From: Planctomycetota bacterium
GTDB taxonomy: Bacteria > Planctomycetota > Planctomycetia > Pirellulales > Pirellulaceae
Direction: 5' to 3'
DNA: 43,455 nt
NCBI GenBank assembly: GCA_027622275.1
Contig: JAQBZB010000042.1
Coordinates: 1 to 43,455, forward strand
The translations under genes and the position numbers were made by a program. The notes below the pieces were generated by a model, which was not told the DNA's origin, searched no databases, and worked only from the letters and a program-made list of their open reading frames with translations. This document shows, in pieces, positions 1-7,403 of this stretch. How positions within the stretch are numbered: the stretch's first letter is position 1; each line of letters starts with the position of its first letter.

Positions 1-118
1 TCAAAAAAACGCCGCGCTACGCCGATGCCCCTCCACATTTTCCGATGTGATGAGAAATGCAGGCTAGAAGTTCGCGAGAACCGCAGGCTAGCGCCAGGCG
101 GCTGATGAATGATCCGGG
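1..118. repeat. MITE family A, partial copy (right end)
   Basis: The stretch ends in TGATGAATGATCCGGG, a variant of the family A terminus (TTCATGAATAATCCGGG in the copies at 2556-2849 and 5743-5914). Just before it lies the family's internal hairpin region (GGCTAG, CGCGAGAACCGCAGG, CTAGCGCC). The left end is outside the window or degenerate. The last base abuts the stop codon of the metallopeptidase gene. No target duplication can be assigned. Confidence 0.6.
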
Positions 119-814
119 CTAGCTGCGGCGACCTAACAGGCCGGAACGCATTAAGAAGTACAGCAAGGTGAGCAGCGTGCTGATGACCGCGGCGACATAC
201 GTCAGCGCTGCCGCGTTTAAGACTTTGTCGATGCCGATCCGTTCCTCGGGATAGACAATGCCCGCTTCGACGACCAGTCGTTTGGCTCGCGCCGTGGCGT
301 CAAACTCGACCGGCAGCGTCACGAGTTGGAACAGCAGGACGCCTGCGAACAACAACGCTCCGATCATGACGATGGGACTTTGGTGAATCATCAATCCGAC
401 GAGCATCACCATGTAACCAATCGATGATCCGATGCCCGCCATCGGAACCAACGCCGATCGAAGGTGAAGTGGAAGGTAGCGATTGGCGTGTTGGATGGCG
501 TGACCCGCTTCGTGGCACGCGACGCCGATCGCCGCGACGGAGCGACTCGCATAGACCGACTCGGACAACGCCAGCTGTTTCGACGCGGGATTATAATGAT
601 CGCTCAGGAAGCCACGCGTCGGGACGACTCGCACGTCGCGAATACCGGCATGGTCGAGCAACATTTGGGCTGCTTGGGCACCTGTATATCCCTTAATCGA
701 TGCCACCTTCGAGTACTTGTTGAACGCTGACTTCACGAGCAGGCTCGCCCCGCCCGAGATAAGCAAACCGGGAAGCAGAACCATCAATAAGTAATTGAGA
801 TCAAAGAAAAACAT
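119..814 (-). CDS. Zinc metallopeptidase, YugP/DUF-type membrane protease
   Basis: The 231-aa product is a membrane-anchored neutral zinc metallopeptidase of the YugP-like family. An N-terminal hydrophobic segment (residues about 8-28) is followed by a soluble part holding HEAGH at residues 101-105, the zinc-binding and catalytic motif. Hydrophobic segments follow near 120-165 and 200-222, so the active site lies between membrane anchors. Length is typical for the family. The ATG start is supported by a GAGGAG Shine-Dalgarno sequence about 8 bases upstream. Substrates are not known for most members, and a role in membrane protein quality control is inference only. The gene stands alone, with a family A repeat touching its stop codon. 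Family assignment is firm; physiological role is not. Confidence 0.9.
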   Translation of the reverse strand: MFFFDLNYLLMVLLPGLLISGGASLLVKSAFNKYSKVASIKGYTGAQAAQMLLDHAGIRDVRVVPTRGFLSDHYNPASKQLALSESVYASRSVAAIGVACHEAGHAIQHANRYLPLHLRSALVPMAGIGSSIGYMVMLVGLMIHQSPIVMIGALLFAGVLLFQLVTLPVEFDATARAKRLVVEAGIVYPEERIGIDKVLNAAALTYVAAVISTLLTLLYFLMRSGLLGRRS

Positions 815-957
815 TGAGCTAACTCCTCGACTTCGTGTCCGGTCTCGATTTCTACTGTCAAAGTGACAGCGTCGAACCTTCTCCTAATTCTATCGGCAAG
901 TGGCGTGCCGGAGGACGGTCTGGAGCGTTTGGAAGTGACTCAATTGTGTGTTTTCGG

Positions 958-1027
958 TACAAGCACGACGCGCAAGCGAGGGAGTTTCGACCGTCACGAA
1001 CCCACTCGCTTGCGCGTCGTGCTTGTA
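958..1027. repeat. Family C palindrome in the 815-1041 intergenic gap
   Basis: An imperfect inverted repeat of about 70 bases. The left arm reads TACAAGCACGACGCGCAAGC and the right arm ends in GCTTGCGCGTCGTGCTTGTA, with a loop of about 30 bases. Related copies occur at 7185-7255 (inside a TA-flanked element) and at 18129-18189 (truncated). It lies between the divergently facing 5' end of the metallopeptidase gene and the 3' end of the DUF1501 gene. I see no gene in this gap. Confidence 0.8.
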
Positions 1028-1044
1028 TTTTGCGGCACGGCCGT

Positions 1045-2442
1045 TTACCCATAAAGCTCTTCGATGGGCCGTCCGATCGTGGCGGCGAAGGGGCGGTTCA
1101 AGACGTCGGTAAAGTGCGATGCGTGGTCAATCCCCAAGGCGGAGAACATTGTCGCGGCTGCGTCCCAAGGTCCGTAACGTTCGGTGAGCGGTTCCGCGCC
1201 GAGACGATCGGACGCGCCCAGCACCGCGCCTCGGCGGACGCCGGCACCCGCCATCACGATCGAATAAACCGACGACCAATGCTTCCGGCCCGGAAGATTG
1301 CCGGCGAAGTTCGGCTCCAACGCCACGCGCGGTGCGCGACCGAACTCGCCCATGCAGACCACTAGCGTGTCCTCTAAGAGTCCTCGTTCGTCGAGATCTT
1401 CCAGCAGCGTGGCGAAACTTTCGTCGAAGCGCGGCAAGAGGTGAAGCTTCAGGGCGTCGAAGATGTCATTGTGCGTGTCCCAACCGTACACATCCGTGTC
1501 GCTCGGATCGGCGTCCTGTCCGCGGTTGGAGTGGTTCCAGATCACGTTGATAAACGGAACGCCTGCCTCGACCAACCGGCGAGCCAACAAGCAGGCTTGT
1601 CCCGAGCGGTGCCGGCCATAGCGGTCGCGAAGCGAGTCCGATTCTTGCTCCAGATCGAACGCGTCGCGATAGCGTGATGAGGAGAGCATCGCCAATGCTT
1701 GTTGATAGAGGTGGCTCATGTCGGCCAGTTTCCGATCCTGTGCCAACTGTTCGTGATAGTTGTCCAGCGTCTCTTTCAGCGTCTTCCGATTCTCCAGACG
1801 AATCGCCGGCAAACCGGCTTGCGGAGCGAGACCGGGAAGCACGGCATCCGAATCGCGGGGATCACCAACGACCAACGGCTCGTATTCACGTCCCAAGAAT
1901 CCACCGTCTTGGCCTGGAGAGATTAGAAACGGAACGAGGGCGGGGGCGTTAAGATGCACGGCTTCATAAGCGAATCGATTCGTCACTCGCATCCGCTTGA
2001 GCACGGCACCATAGGTGGGAAAGTCGTTGGGGCTAGGCGGCGGGTTGGAAGAACGCCGTGCGTGGTAGCGGCCGGTCAGCGCCAAATACGTTGCCGAACC
2101 GTGATCGAGATCTTCGTGAGACATACTCCGGACGATGGTGTATCGATCGGCAAGCCGAGCCAGCCGCGGCATGTGTTCGCAGAGCTGTACGCCGGGCAAC
2201 GGAGTGGCAATCGGCGCGAAGGCACCTCGCACATCGAGTGGCGCATCCGGCTTCGGGTCCCAGGTTTCGAACTGACTTTGTCCGCCACTTGCATAGACGA
2301 GGATGACGGACTTGGCGCGACCGAACCCGCGTGGAACACGGTCACTGCCGTCATCGGCACGCGTCCGTGGTGCGGCAATCCCTAGACCGGCCGTTCCAAG
2401 GCTCACCCGAAGAAATTCACGGCGATCAAAAAAACGAAGCAT
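1045..2442 (-). CDS. DUF1501 protein with Tat leader
   Basis: This DUF1501 (sulfatase/alkaline-phosphatase-fold related) protein belongs to a family greatly expanded in planctomycetes. The N-terminus has a twin-arginine motif (RREFLRVSLG) and a hydrophobic stretch ending near APRTRADD, so export by Tat is predicted. The body shows the family signatures VYASGGQSQFETWDPKPDAP near the start, MSHEDLDHGSATYLALTGR, a VYGWDTHNDIF segment and CMGEFGRAPR near the end. The ATG at 2442 is preferred; a GTG five codons upstream at 2457 is an alternative. DUF1501 genes usually pair with a DUF1549/DUF1553 cytochrome-like gene. That partner is absent here, so this copy is an orphan. Enzymatic activity of the family is not established. 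Confidence 0.88.
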   Translation of the reverse strand: MLRFFDRREFLRVSLGTAGLGIAAPRTRADDGSDRVPRGFGRAKSVILVYASGGQSQFETWDPKPDAPLDVRGAFAPIATPLPGVQLCEHMPRLARLADRYTIVRSMSHEDLDHGSATYLALTGRYHARRSSNPPPSPNDFPTYGAVLKRMRVTNRFAYEAVHLNAPALVPFLISPGQDGGFLGREYEPLVVGDPRDSDAVLPGLAPQAGLPAIRLENRKTLKETLDNYHEQLAQDRKLADMSHLYQQALAMLSSSRYRDAFDLEQESDSLRDRYGRHRSGQACLLARRLVEAGVPFINVIWNHSNRGQDADPSDTDVYGWDTHNDIFDALKLHLLPRFDESFATLLEDLDERGLLEDTLVVCMGEFGRAPRVALEPNFAGNLPGRKHWSSVYSIVMAGAGVRRGAVLGASDRLGAEPLTERYGPWDAAATMFSALGIDHASHFTDVLNRPFAATIGRPIEELYG

Positions 2443-2555
2443 CTCACCCGCAGACACAAAGTTGAAGAGCTATCGGCAGGTTCAAGCATATCAACCAATG
2501 CTCGACCGACGCAAACGCGAATCGCCCTCCGACAGCGTTCGTGAAAGAACACGAA

Positions 2556-2849
2556 CCCGGATTATTCATCAGCCGCCTGGCGCTAGCCCAATGCCACTCA
2601 GTTCGCGAAACAACAGGACGTAGCGGTGGCTTCCAGCCGCCACAAATTCCCGTGAAATCACGTGGCGGCTGGAAGCCACCACTACAAAGTGAGGGGCATG
2701 GGCGCTAGCCTGCGGTCCTCGCGAACATCGAAAGAACCGCACGCTAGCGCGTGGCGGCTGATTTGCGCGGTGTTTTGGGCGAGATAGCCGTAACTCCTTT
2801 CACAAACGTATATTTATAAGAATGCTGACTGGTTCATGAATAATCCGGG
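2556..2849. mobile_element. MITE family A copy with nested family B hairpin
   Basis: The ends are CCCGGATTATTCATCAGCC on the left and TTCATGAATAATCCGGG on the right, the same termini and order as the 5743-5914 copy. The right half is nearly the same sequence as that copy (hairpin, TTGCGCGGTGTTTTGGGCGA, then AACGTATATTT). A family B palindrome occupies 2620-2685, flanked by complementary ATGCCACTCA and TGAGGGGCAT arms, which explains the greater length (294 against 172). The flanks (CGAA left, ATAA right) do not form a clear target duplication. It fills most of the gap between the DUF1501 and hydrolase genes; I see no gene there. Confidence 0.75.
2620..2685. repeat. Family B palindromic repeat, copy 1
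   Basis: GTAGCGGTGGCTTCCAGCC and GGCTGGAAGCCACCACTAC are the two arms of a near-perfect inverted repeat with a short AT-rich loop. Further copies are at 32981-33042 and 41450-41503, and a half copy opens the degenerate repeat near 21308. This copy is nested inside a family A element. Confidence 0.85.
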
Positions 2850-2865
2850 ATAACAGGTTTTGGTG

Positions 2866-3705
2866 TCATCGATTGAGCCAATCGAGAATCACTTCAAAAG
2901 CCTCGTCCCGCTCCCTCTCCCAATGCAACTCGTGGTACAGGCCGGGGAATGTGCGAAGCGTACAGGAGGGACCGGCCCGCTGTGCGAAGTTGATGGTGGC
3001 ATTAACGGAGGTGATGGGGTCCGACGTGCCGTGCATGAGCAGTGTTGGTACGGCCAATTTGTCAGCGTGGTCGAGCGCCCACTGGCCGGCATCGAGCATG
3101 GCGACGGCCAAACGTGCCGAGACCAAGTCGTGAACCAGCGGGTCGGCTTTGTAATCCGCAATGACTGCCGGATCGTGCGAAACCTCTTCGGCGAGGACGC
3201 CCGTGTGAAAGCGAAATGAGGGGTAAACGCGTTGCAACAGCCTCGCCGCCCACTGCTTCCATCGCGGCGGAGGATGCGTGGGCAGCAACAACGGACTGGA
3301 GGCGATAATGCCGTTCAGGTCCAGTCGCCGACGAAGGGCCAGATTCAGAACAAGTCCTCCGCCAAAGCTTTGGCCAAAGAGAAACCTTGGTAGCGACACG
3401 TCACCGGTGTTCATCTCGGCAAGCAGCGCCCCGATGTCGTCAAGCAACGCTTCATAGCTCGGCGCGTCGCCGCGTTTGCCGCTGCTCCGGCCATGCCCGC
3501 GTTGGTCGTACGCGACAACTCGATAACCAGCTCGCGCGAATCGCTCGGCGAATGGCTGGTATCGACTGGAGTGCTCGCCGAGTCCGTGGACGATGCCAAT
3601 GACGCCGCGAAGTTCCGACGGCGGGCTCCAAGATTGCGCAAACAGCGGCTGGTGGGCAGCCCGCAATTCAAAGGTTTCATGGGTGACGGAGAGGTTGCTG
3701 TCCAT
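2866..3705 (-). CDS. Alpha/beta hydrolase, monoacylglycerol-lipase-like
   Basis: The 279-aa protein belongs to the serine aminopeptidase S33/hydrolase_4 group that includes monoacylglycerol lipases and lysophospholipases. An HGLGEHSSRY segment near residue 40 matches the family's oxyanion-hole region (HGxxEHSxRY), followed by AYDQRGHGRS near 66-74. The nucleophile elbow GQSFGG places the catalytic serine at 113, the acid is likely Asp229 in GTSDPIT, and the base His258 in YHELH. No signal peptide is visible, so it is probably cytoplasmic, acting on ester bonds of acylglycerols or lysolipids. Substrate is inferred from the family. It is monocistronic on the minus strand. Confidence 0.9.
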   Translation of the reverse strand: MDSNLSVTHETFELRAAHQPLFAQSWSPPSELRGVIGIVHGLGEHSSRYQPFAERFARAGYRVVAYDQRGHGRSSGKRGDAPSYEALLDDIGALLAEMNTGDVSLPRFLFGQSFGGGLVLNLALRRRLDLNGIIASSPLLLPTHPPPRWKQWAARLLQRVYPSFRFHTGVLAEEVSHDPAVIADYKADPLVHDLVSARLAVAMLDAGQWALDHADKLAVPTLLMHGTSDPITSVNATINFAQRAGPSCTLRTFPGLYHELHWERERDEAFEVILDWLNR

Positions 3706-3942
3706 AGGCGGCGATAATTCAAAGTACCGTTGATGTCGATTGTGACGTGGTGGATGTTTTCGACCCGTGCCCGGTAAGATCCGGCTCGGCTACCAACTTG
3801 GCAACTCGACTTTGTCGGTAGTACATTCGCCCGAAAAATTCTTTGGAAGGAGGATCTTGTCAGCCGATCTTGCCATGAATAGATTTATGCGCTGCGACGA
3901 GATTATAGCTCGCAGCCCACCCACACCAACGCTGGGACTCGT

Positions 3943-4287
3943 ATGAAACGGTGTCCTGTCTCCCTTCACTTGGCCTTGATCATCGTCGCGTTATTCGCGG
4001 ACGACGTGAAATCCACCGTCCAGTTGCTAGCGGCGGAAGAGTCACCAGCGGCGGCTATTCACTCGGATAGCTCCGTCCCACTTGCGGCAATTCGGCTGGT
4101 GGATTCCCTGGGGACGACCTTCGATGGCCCCCGCGGAAGCAGGCCCAATCGTGACCCGGTGGTGAAGCCGTTCGCCGAGGTTCAAGTGGCTGGTCGCAGG
4201 TTCCCATTGGGGATTGCTTCCCTAGTTTGGCAGGTTCCCTCTGCCCCTTCTTCTCTCGTGGCACAGCATATTCGGTTGCAGATTTAG
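3943..4287 (+). CDS. Small putative secreted protein, unknown
   Basis: I do not recognise this 114-aa reading frame. It begins with a short basic start (MKRC) and a hydrophobic run to about residue 20, then an alanine-rich stretch (LLAAEESPAAA) that could be a signal-peptide cleavage region. The rest has no repeats, cysteines or known motif and ends abruptly in LVAQHIRLQI. It may be the 5' remnant of a longer secreted protein, or not a gene at all. There is no convincing ribosome-binding site immediately upstream. Confidence 0.3.
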   Translation: MKRCPVSLHLALIIVALFADDVKSTVQLLAAEESPAAAIHSDSSVPLAAIRLVDSLGTTFDGPRGSRPNRDPVVKPFAEVQVAGRRFPLGIASLVWQVPSAPSSLVAQHIRLQI

Positions 4288-4465
4288 GCTTGGACTCTGC
4301 GCCCGACTCGTTGTAGCTGTGCGACATTCGTGCGGCTTGTGCTGAAAGTCAACTGGTATGTCGCGCTTGCGACGCGCATCCATTCCCATCGAGTTGCGAG
4401 GATCTGCCCCACAATTTGGTTCGTGTGGCTGATTTGTTTCTCGCCAAGATGAAAGGTAAGTCATC

Positions 4466-4978
4466 ATGAGTCATCAAGAATCTACTACGTCTCGTCTAAG
4501 TTCGGTTGGCGAAGTGCGAGCGACGAGCGACGCACCGGTCGACCGCTCGTCGAATAATCAAAACCGCCGGGCCGTCAAATTCCTGCGAGAAGGAAATCTC
4601 GTCGAAGCCCTTTGCATTTTGCGTTCACTCGTTTTGAAACCGGGTTGCACTTGGATGCGTCCGGAGGTTTCGAATCTCGTGAAGCGGAACTTTGCGACGG
4701 CGCTATTGCTCGACGGACATCCCTCCGGGTGCCTGGAGATCTTGGCGGAAATCAAGGATGAAACGCATCCTCGTGTTCGAGAGCTACGCGCGGCCATCGA
4801 GCGTTGGGAGAAGACGCTGTCGTTTTTTCAATGGCTGAACTGGTGGACGGGACGGATCGAACCGACGAATCGACCTGTCCTCATTGAGTTTATCCTTGGC
4901 GAGTTGGAAGCGGAGTCGCCCCGCGTCGAGAGCGCACAAGCAGGATCGCAGGGTTCTAACTTGAGTACGGCGGTCTAA
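4466..4978 (+). CDS. Hypothetical TPR-like helical protein
   Basis: A 170-aa soluble protein without signal peptide. The first 35 residues are polar and probably disordered. Residues about 38-115 are helical and TPR-like: RAVKFLREGNLVEALCILRS, then RNFATALLLDGHPSGCLEIL, then VRELRAAIERWEKTLSFFQW. I do not recognise a named family and assign no function. AAAGG lies about 10 bases upstream of the ATG. It heads a short plus-strand run of small genes (small basic protein, TatA-like protein, broken pyrophosphatase), which suggests but does not prove co-transcription. Confidence 0.7.
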   Translation: MSHQESTTSRLSSVGEVRATSDAPVDRSSNNQNRRAVKFLREGNLVEALCILRSLVLKPGCTWMRPEVSNLVKRNFATALLLDGHPSGCLEILAEIKDETHPRVRELRAAIERWEKTLSFFQWLNWWTGRIEPTNRPVLIEFILGELEAESPRVESAQAGSQGSNLSTAV

Positions 4979-5068
4979 GCACTACCCCCACGCGGCACCG
5001 AGCTTAACCCGCAGGTTGAAGAATCGCATTTCTGAACGAGTTGGTTCCTCTAACGATAGGAGAAAACG

Positions 5069-5242
5069 ATGTCCCGAAATTGTAAACGTGAGAATCTTGC
5101 CAGCGTGAAGAACTCGTTGGCCGACAAGTACATTCGCCTGGCTCGTGCCCAGAAGAGCAAACCCCGGCAGGCGAAGCTTTACCGTCGTGCTGAGGGTTAT
5201 CGGCACCAAGCCGCGATCCTCGCCCGCAGCCTGGGTGTGTAA
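5069..5242 (+). CDS. Small basic protein (57 aa), unknown
   Basis: The frame encodes MSRNCKRENLASVKNSLADK followed by a lysine- and arginine-rich body ending in ILARSLGV. Roughly a quarter of the residues are Lys or Arg, and the pattern is amphipathic-helical. The Shine-Dalgarno sequence AGGAG is well placed before the ATG. It could be a nucleic-acid-binding or ribosome-associated small protein, but I recognise no family. It sits 90 bases downstream of the TPR-like gene and 69 bases upstream of the TatA-like gene. Confidence 0.6.
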   Translation: MSRNCKRENLASVKNSLADKYIRLARAQKSKPRQAKLYRRAEGYRHQAAILARSLGV

Positions 5243-5311
5243 CTCGGGCCGGTTGGCTGCAGCCGCTCCGTTCCTCGTCCGTCCACCCACAGTGCTTTTA
5301 GGAGTTATCAA

Positions 5312-5458
5312 ATGTTTGGCATTGGACACACAGAACTATTGGTCGTTGCCTTCGTGGCCTTGATTTTGTTCGGCAACCGTTTGCCGGGTGTGATGCGCAG
5401 CTTGGGGCAAAGTGTGACCGAATTCCGGCGTGGCTTGCATCCGACGGACGAGTCTTAA
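5312..5458 (+). CDS. TatA/TatB-family small membrane protein (48 aa)
   Basis: The product follows the Sec-independent translocase TatA/B pattern: FGIGHTELLVVAFVALILFG as the transmembrane helix, then the hinge and amphipathic helix NRLPGVMRSLGQSVTEFRRG. Only HPTDES follows, so the usual charged C-terminal tail is missing and the protein is shorter than normal TatA (about 60-90 aa). GGAG lies about 8 bases upstream. The stop codon overlaps the next start (TAATG), implying translational coupling to the pyrophosphatase remnant. It might contribute to Tat export of the many twin-arginine proteins of this organism, which is inference. Confidence 0.75.
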   Translation: MFGIGHTELLVVAFVALILFGNRLPGVMRSLGQSVTEFRRGLHPTDES

Positions 5459-5742
5459 TGGAGCCGACAGGCCCGCCCACGGCACGAGCACGCGATGTCT
5501 ATTCCCACATCCCGCCGGGTATCGCATTGCCAGAAGTCGTGCAGGCGATTGTCGAGGTTCCGAAAGGTCAGCGCAGCAAGTTTGAGGTTTGCAAGCGGAC
5601 GGGCTTAATCACGCCCGATCGCTACCTGTATTCTTCAAGTCACTATCCGGGCGACGACGGCTTCATTCCGCAGACGCTGGACAAAGGTGATGACGCGCTC
5701 GACGTTTTGGTGATGGTCAACGGGCTGACTTTCAGTGGATAA
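5458..5742 (+). pseudogene. ppa: Inorganic pyrophosphatase, 3' half lost
   Basis: The 94 codons encode the N-terminal half of a family I soluble inorganic pyrophosphatase: IPPGIALPEVVQAIVEVPKG, the KFEVCKRTG strand, LYSSSHYPGDDGFIPQTL and GDDALDVLVMVNGLTF. Intact enzymes have about 175 residues. The first part of the metal site is present (acidic residues in GDDALDV), but the later conserved Asp/Asp/Lys cluster is missing, so hydrolysis of PPi is not expected. Translation stops at a TAA supplied by the ATAA duplication flanking a family A element. No C-terminal coding sequence is found beyond the element, so a deletion accompanied or followed insertion. The start overlaps the TatA-like stop. 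Confidence 0.85.
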
Positions 5743-5914
5743 CCCGGATTATTCATCAGCCGCCCGGCGATAGCCTGCGGTTCTCGCGAACTTCGAGAGA
5801 ACCGCACGCTATCGCGTGGCGGCTGATTTGCGCGGTGTTTTGGGCGAGATAGCCGTAACTCCTTTCACAAACGTATATTTTGAAGAACGCTGATTGGTTC
5901 ATGAATAATCCGGG
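5743..5914. mobile_element. MITE family A, complete 172-bp copy with ATAA duplication
   Basis: Termini are CCCGGATTATTCAT and ATGAATAATCCGGG, perfect inverted repeats of 14 bases, flanked on both sides by ATAA (5739-5742 and 5915-5918). The interior holds a long hairpin with stem arms GCGATAGC and GCTATCGC plus TGCGGTTCTC and GAGAACCGCA, followed by TTGCGCGGTGTTTTGGGCGA. No reading frame of note exists inside, so it is non-autonomous. Its insertion ends the pyrophosphatase frame and lies just upstream of the antiporter gene. Confidence 0.85.
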
Positions 5915-5927
5915 ATAAGGGAGTTCG

Positions 5928-7022
5928 ATGGACGATCTAGGGTGGGCCTGCTTGGGAATTTGCCTGGGTCTGGTGCTGCTCGTAGGTGGCGGTGAGTTCT
6001 TGGTGCGCGGAGCGTCACGTTTGGCGACAGCCGCACGGATCTCGCCGTTGGTCATCGGGTTAACGGTGGTCGCCTTTGGAACCAGCGCCCCAGAACTGGC
6101 CGTCTCGGTACAGGCCGCATGGACAGGCAGCGCCGATCTGGCGATCGGCAATGTTGTCGGCAGCAACATCTTCAATGTGTTGTTCATTCTCGGACTCTCC
6201 GCGCTCATCGTGCCCTTGGTCGTATCCAGCCAGCTGATTCGCTGGGATGTGCCCGTGATGATCGTCGTCTCGCTGCTGGTGCCGGTGTTTGGCTGGGATG
6301 GCAGCATCAACCGGATCGAAGGGTCGGTCTTGTTTGGCGGAGTCGTCGCGTACACCTGGTGGTGCATTCGGCAGAGCCGCCAGGAAACCCTCGCCGTGCA
6401 GGCGGAATTTGCTCAGCAGTGGCCCGACGCGAATGCCCAGTCCCGCATTCGTGTATCGGATCTGGCCTTGATCGCCGTGGGGTTGATTCTGTTGGGTGGC
6501 GGATCGTGTCTGCTGATCGACGGTTCAGTGGCCATCGCTGAGAGTTTTGGCGTGAGCGAATTAGTGATCGGTCTGACGATCATTGCGGCGGGGACGTCGC
6601 TGCCGGAAGTCGTGACGTCGATGGTCGCGGCGGTGCGCGGCGAGCGTGACATCGCGGTCGGAAATGTCGTGGGCAGCAACATTTTCAATGTCCTCTGTGT
6701 GCTCGGTTTGTCGGGTGTGATCGCACCGGCGGGGGTTGAAGTCAGCGGGGCGGCGCTACGGTTCGACATTCCCGTGATGATCGCCGTGGCCGCCGCCTGC
6801 CTGCCAATCTTCCTGACCGGCCACGTGATCTCCCGTTGGGAAGGCGGCTTGTTCTTGTTCTACTATCTGGCATACACGGCCTATTTAGTGCTCAACGCAA
6901 CGAGCAATGACCTGAGCCACGCAATGCGCGACGTAATGCTCGTGTTTGTCATCCCGCTGACCTCGGTCACGTTGGTGGTCACGGCTTGGCGCAGTTTTCG
7001 ACGGCCGGCTTCACGAGAATAG
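5928..7022 (+). CDS. CaCA-family calcium/sodium antiporter
   Basis: A 364-aa inner-membrane antiporter of the Ca2+:cation family (YrbG-like), exchanging Ca2+ for Na+ or H+. Both alpha repeats are clear. The first has GLTVVAFGTSAPEL followed by GNVVGSNIFNVLFILGLSAL; the second has GLTIIAAGTSLPEV followed by GNVVGSNIFNVLCVLGLSGV. The acidic residues in TSAPE and TSLPE are the ion ligands of the family. About ten hydrophobic segments are seen. The likely ribosome-binding site GGGAG lies 13 bases past a family A element and 4-5 bases before the ATG, so the element may have changed this gene's promoter context. Confidence 0.92.
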   Translation: MDDLGWACLGICLGLVLLVGGGEFLVRGASRLATAARISPLVIGLTVVAFGTSAPELAVSVQAAWTGSADLAIGNVVGSNIFNVLFILGLSALIVPLVVSSQLIRWDVPVMIVVSLLVPVFGWDGSINRIEGSVLFGGVVAYTWWCIRQSRQETLAVQAEFAQQWPDANAQSRIRVSDLALIAVGLILLGGGSCLLIDGSVAIAESFGVSELVIGLTIIAAGTSLPEVVTSMVAAVRGERDIAVGNVVGSNIFNVLCVLGLSGVIAPAGVEVSGAALRFDIPVMIAVAAACLPIFLTGHVISRWEGGLFLFYYLAYTAYLVLNATSNDLSHAMRDVMLVFVIPLTSVTLVVTAWRSFRRPASRE

Positions 7023-7136
7023 TGGCCTTTCGCTGCGAAGGAGCCGCGGACCAGATTCTTCATGCCAAGCGTCTCATGGGGTGACGTTGTAGTGTGATCC
7101 GCCCCCACAAATGATGCAATGGAGTTGTCCCGTAGG

Positions 7137-7285
7137 TAGTGTCCTAATAGTGTGGAGGAGCGCCCAGTATCGATCGGCGCGAAATACCAGCTCGACGCGC
7201 AAGCGAGTGAGTCAACGGGCCGGGAACACCCACTCGCTTGCGCGTCGGGCTTGTATCTTGGCACCCTCACACTATTAGGACACTA
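7137..7285. mobile_element. TA-flanked MITE-like element carrying a family C palindrome
   Basis: The element is bounded by inverted ends TAGTGTCCTAATAGTGTG at 7137-7154 and the complement CACACTATTAGGACACTA at 7268-7285. TA at each edge could be the target dinucleotide typical of IS630/Tc1-like transposition. The middle (7185-7255) is a family C palindrome with arms containing GACGCGCAAGCGAG and CTCGCTTGCGCGTC. There is no coding capacity. It fills much of the 7023-7403 gap between the antiporter and the ABC exporter, where I see no other gene. Confidence 0.75.
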
Positions 7286-7403
7286 TCATCGCGTAGGCTG
7301 GACGTCACAAAGTCGCGAACCTTTAGACGCCGAAGGATGTCCGCCGGACGCATCCGCATCGAAGCCACACATATGGCCGCGTAGCAATTCATGTTAAAGT
7401 TGC

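Noticed and set aside
3875-3946. A 23-codon frame overlapping the start at 3943 by ATGA
   Set aside because: The only AAGGAGG is too far upstream and the peptide has no distinguishing pattern; the downstream frame is itself doubtful.
5756-6367. A 203-codon minus-strand frame spanning the MITE and the antiporter start
   Set aside because: Thr/Pro-rich shadow of the antiporter gene; no start signal and it begins within a mobile repeat.
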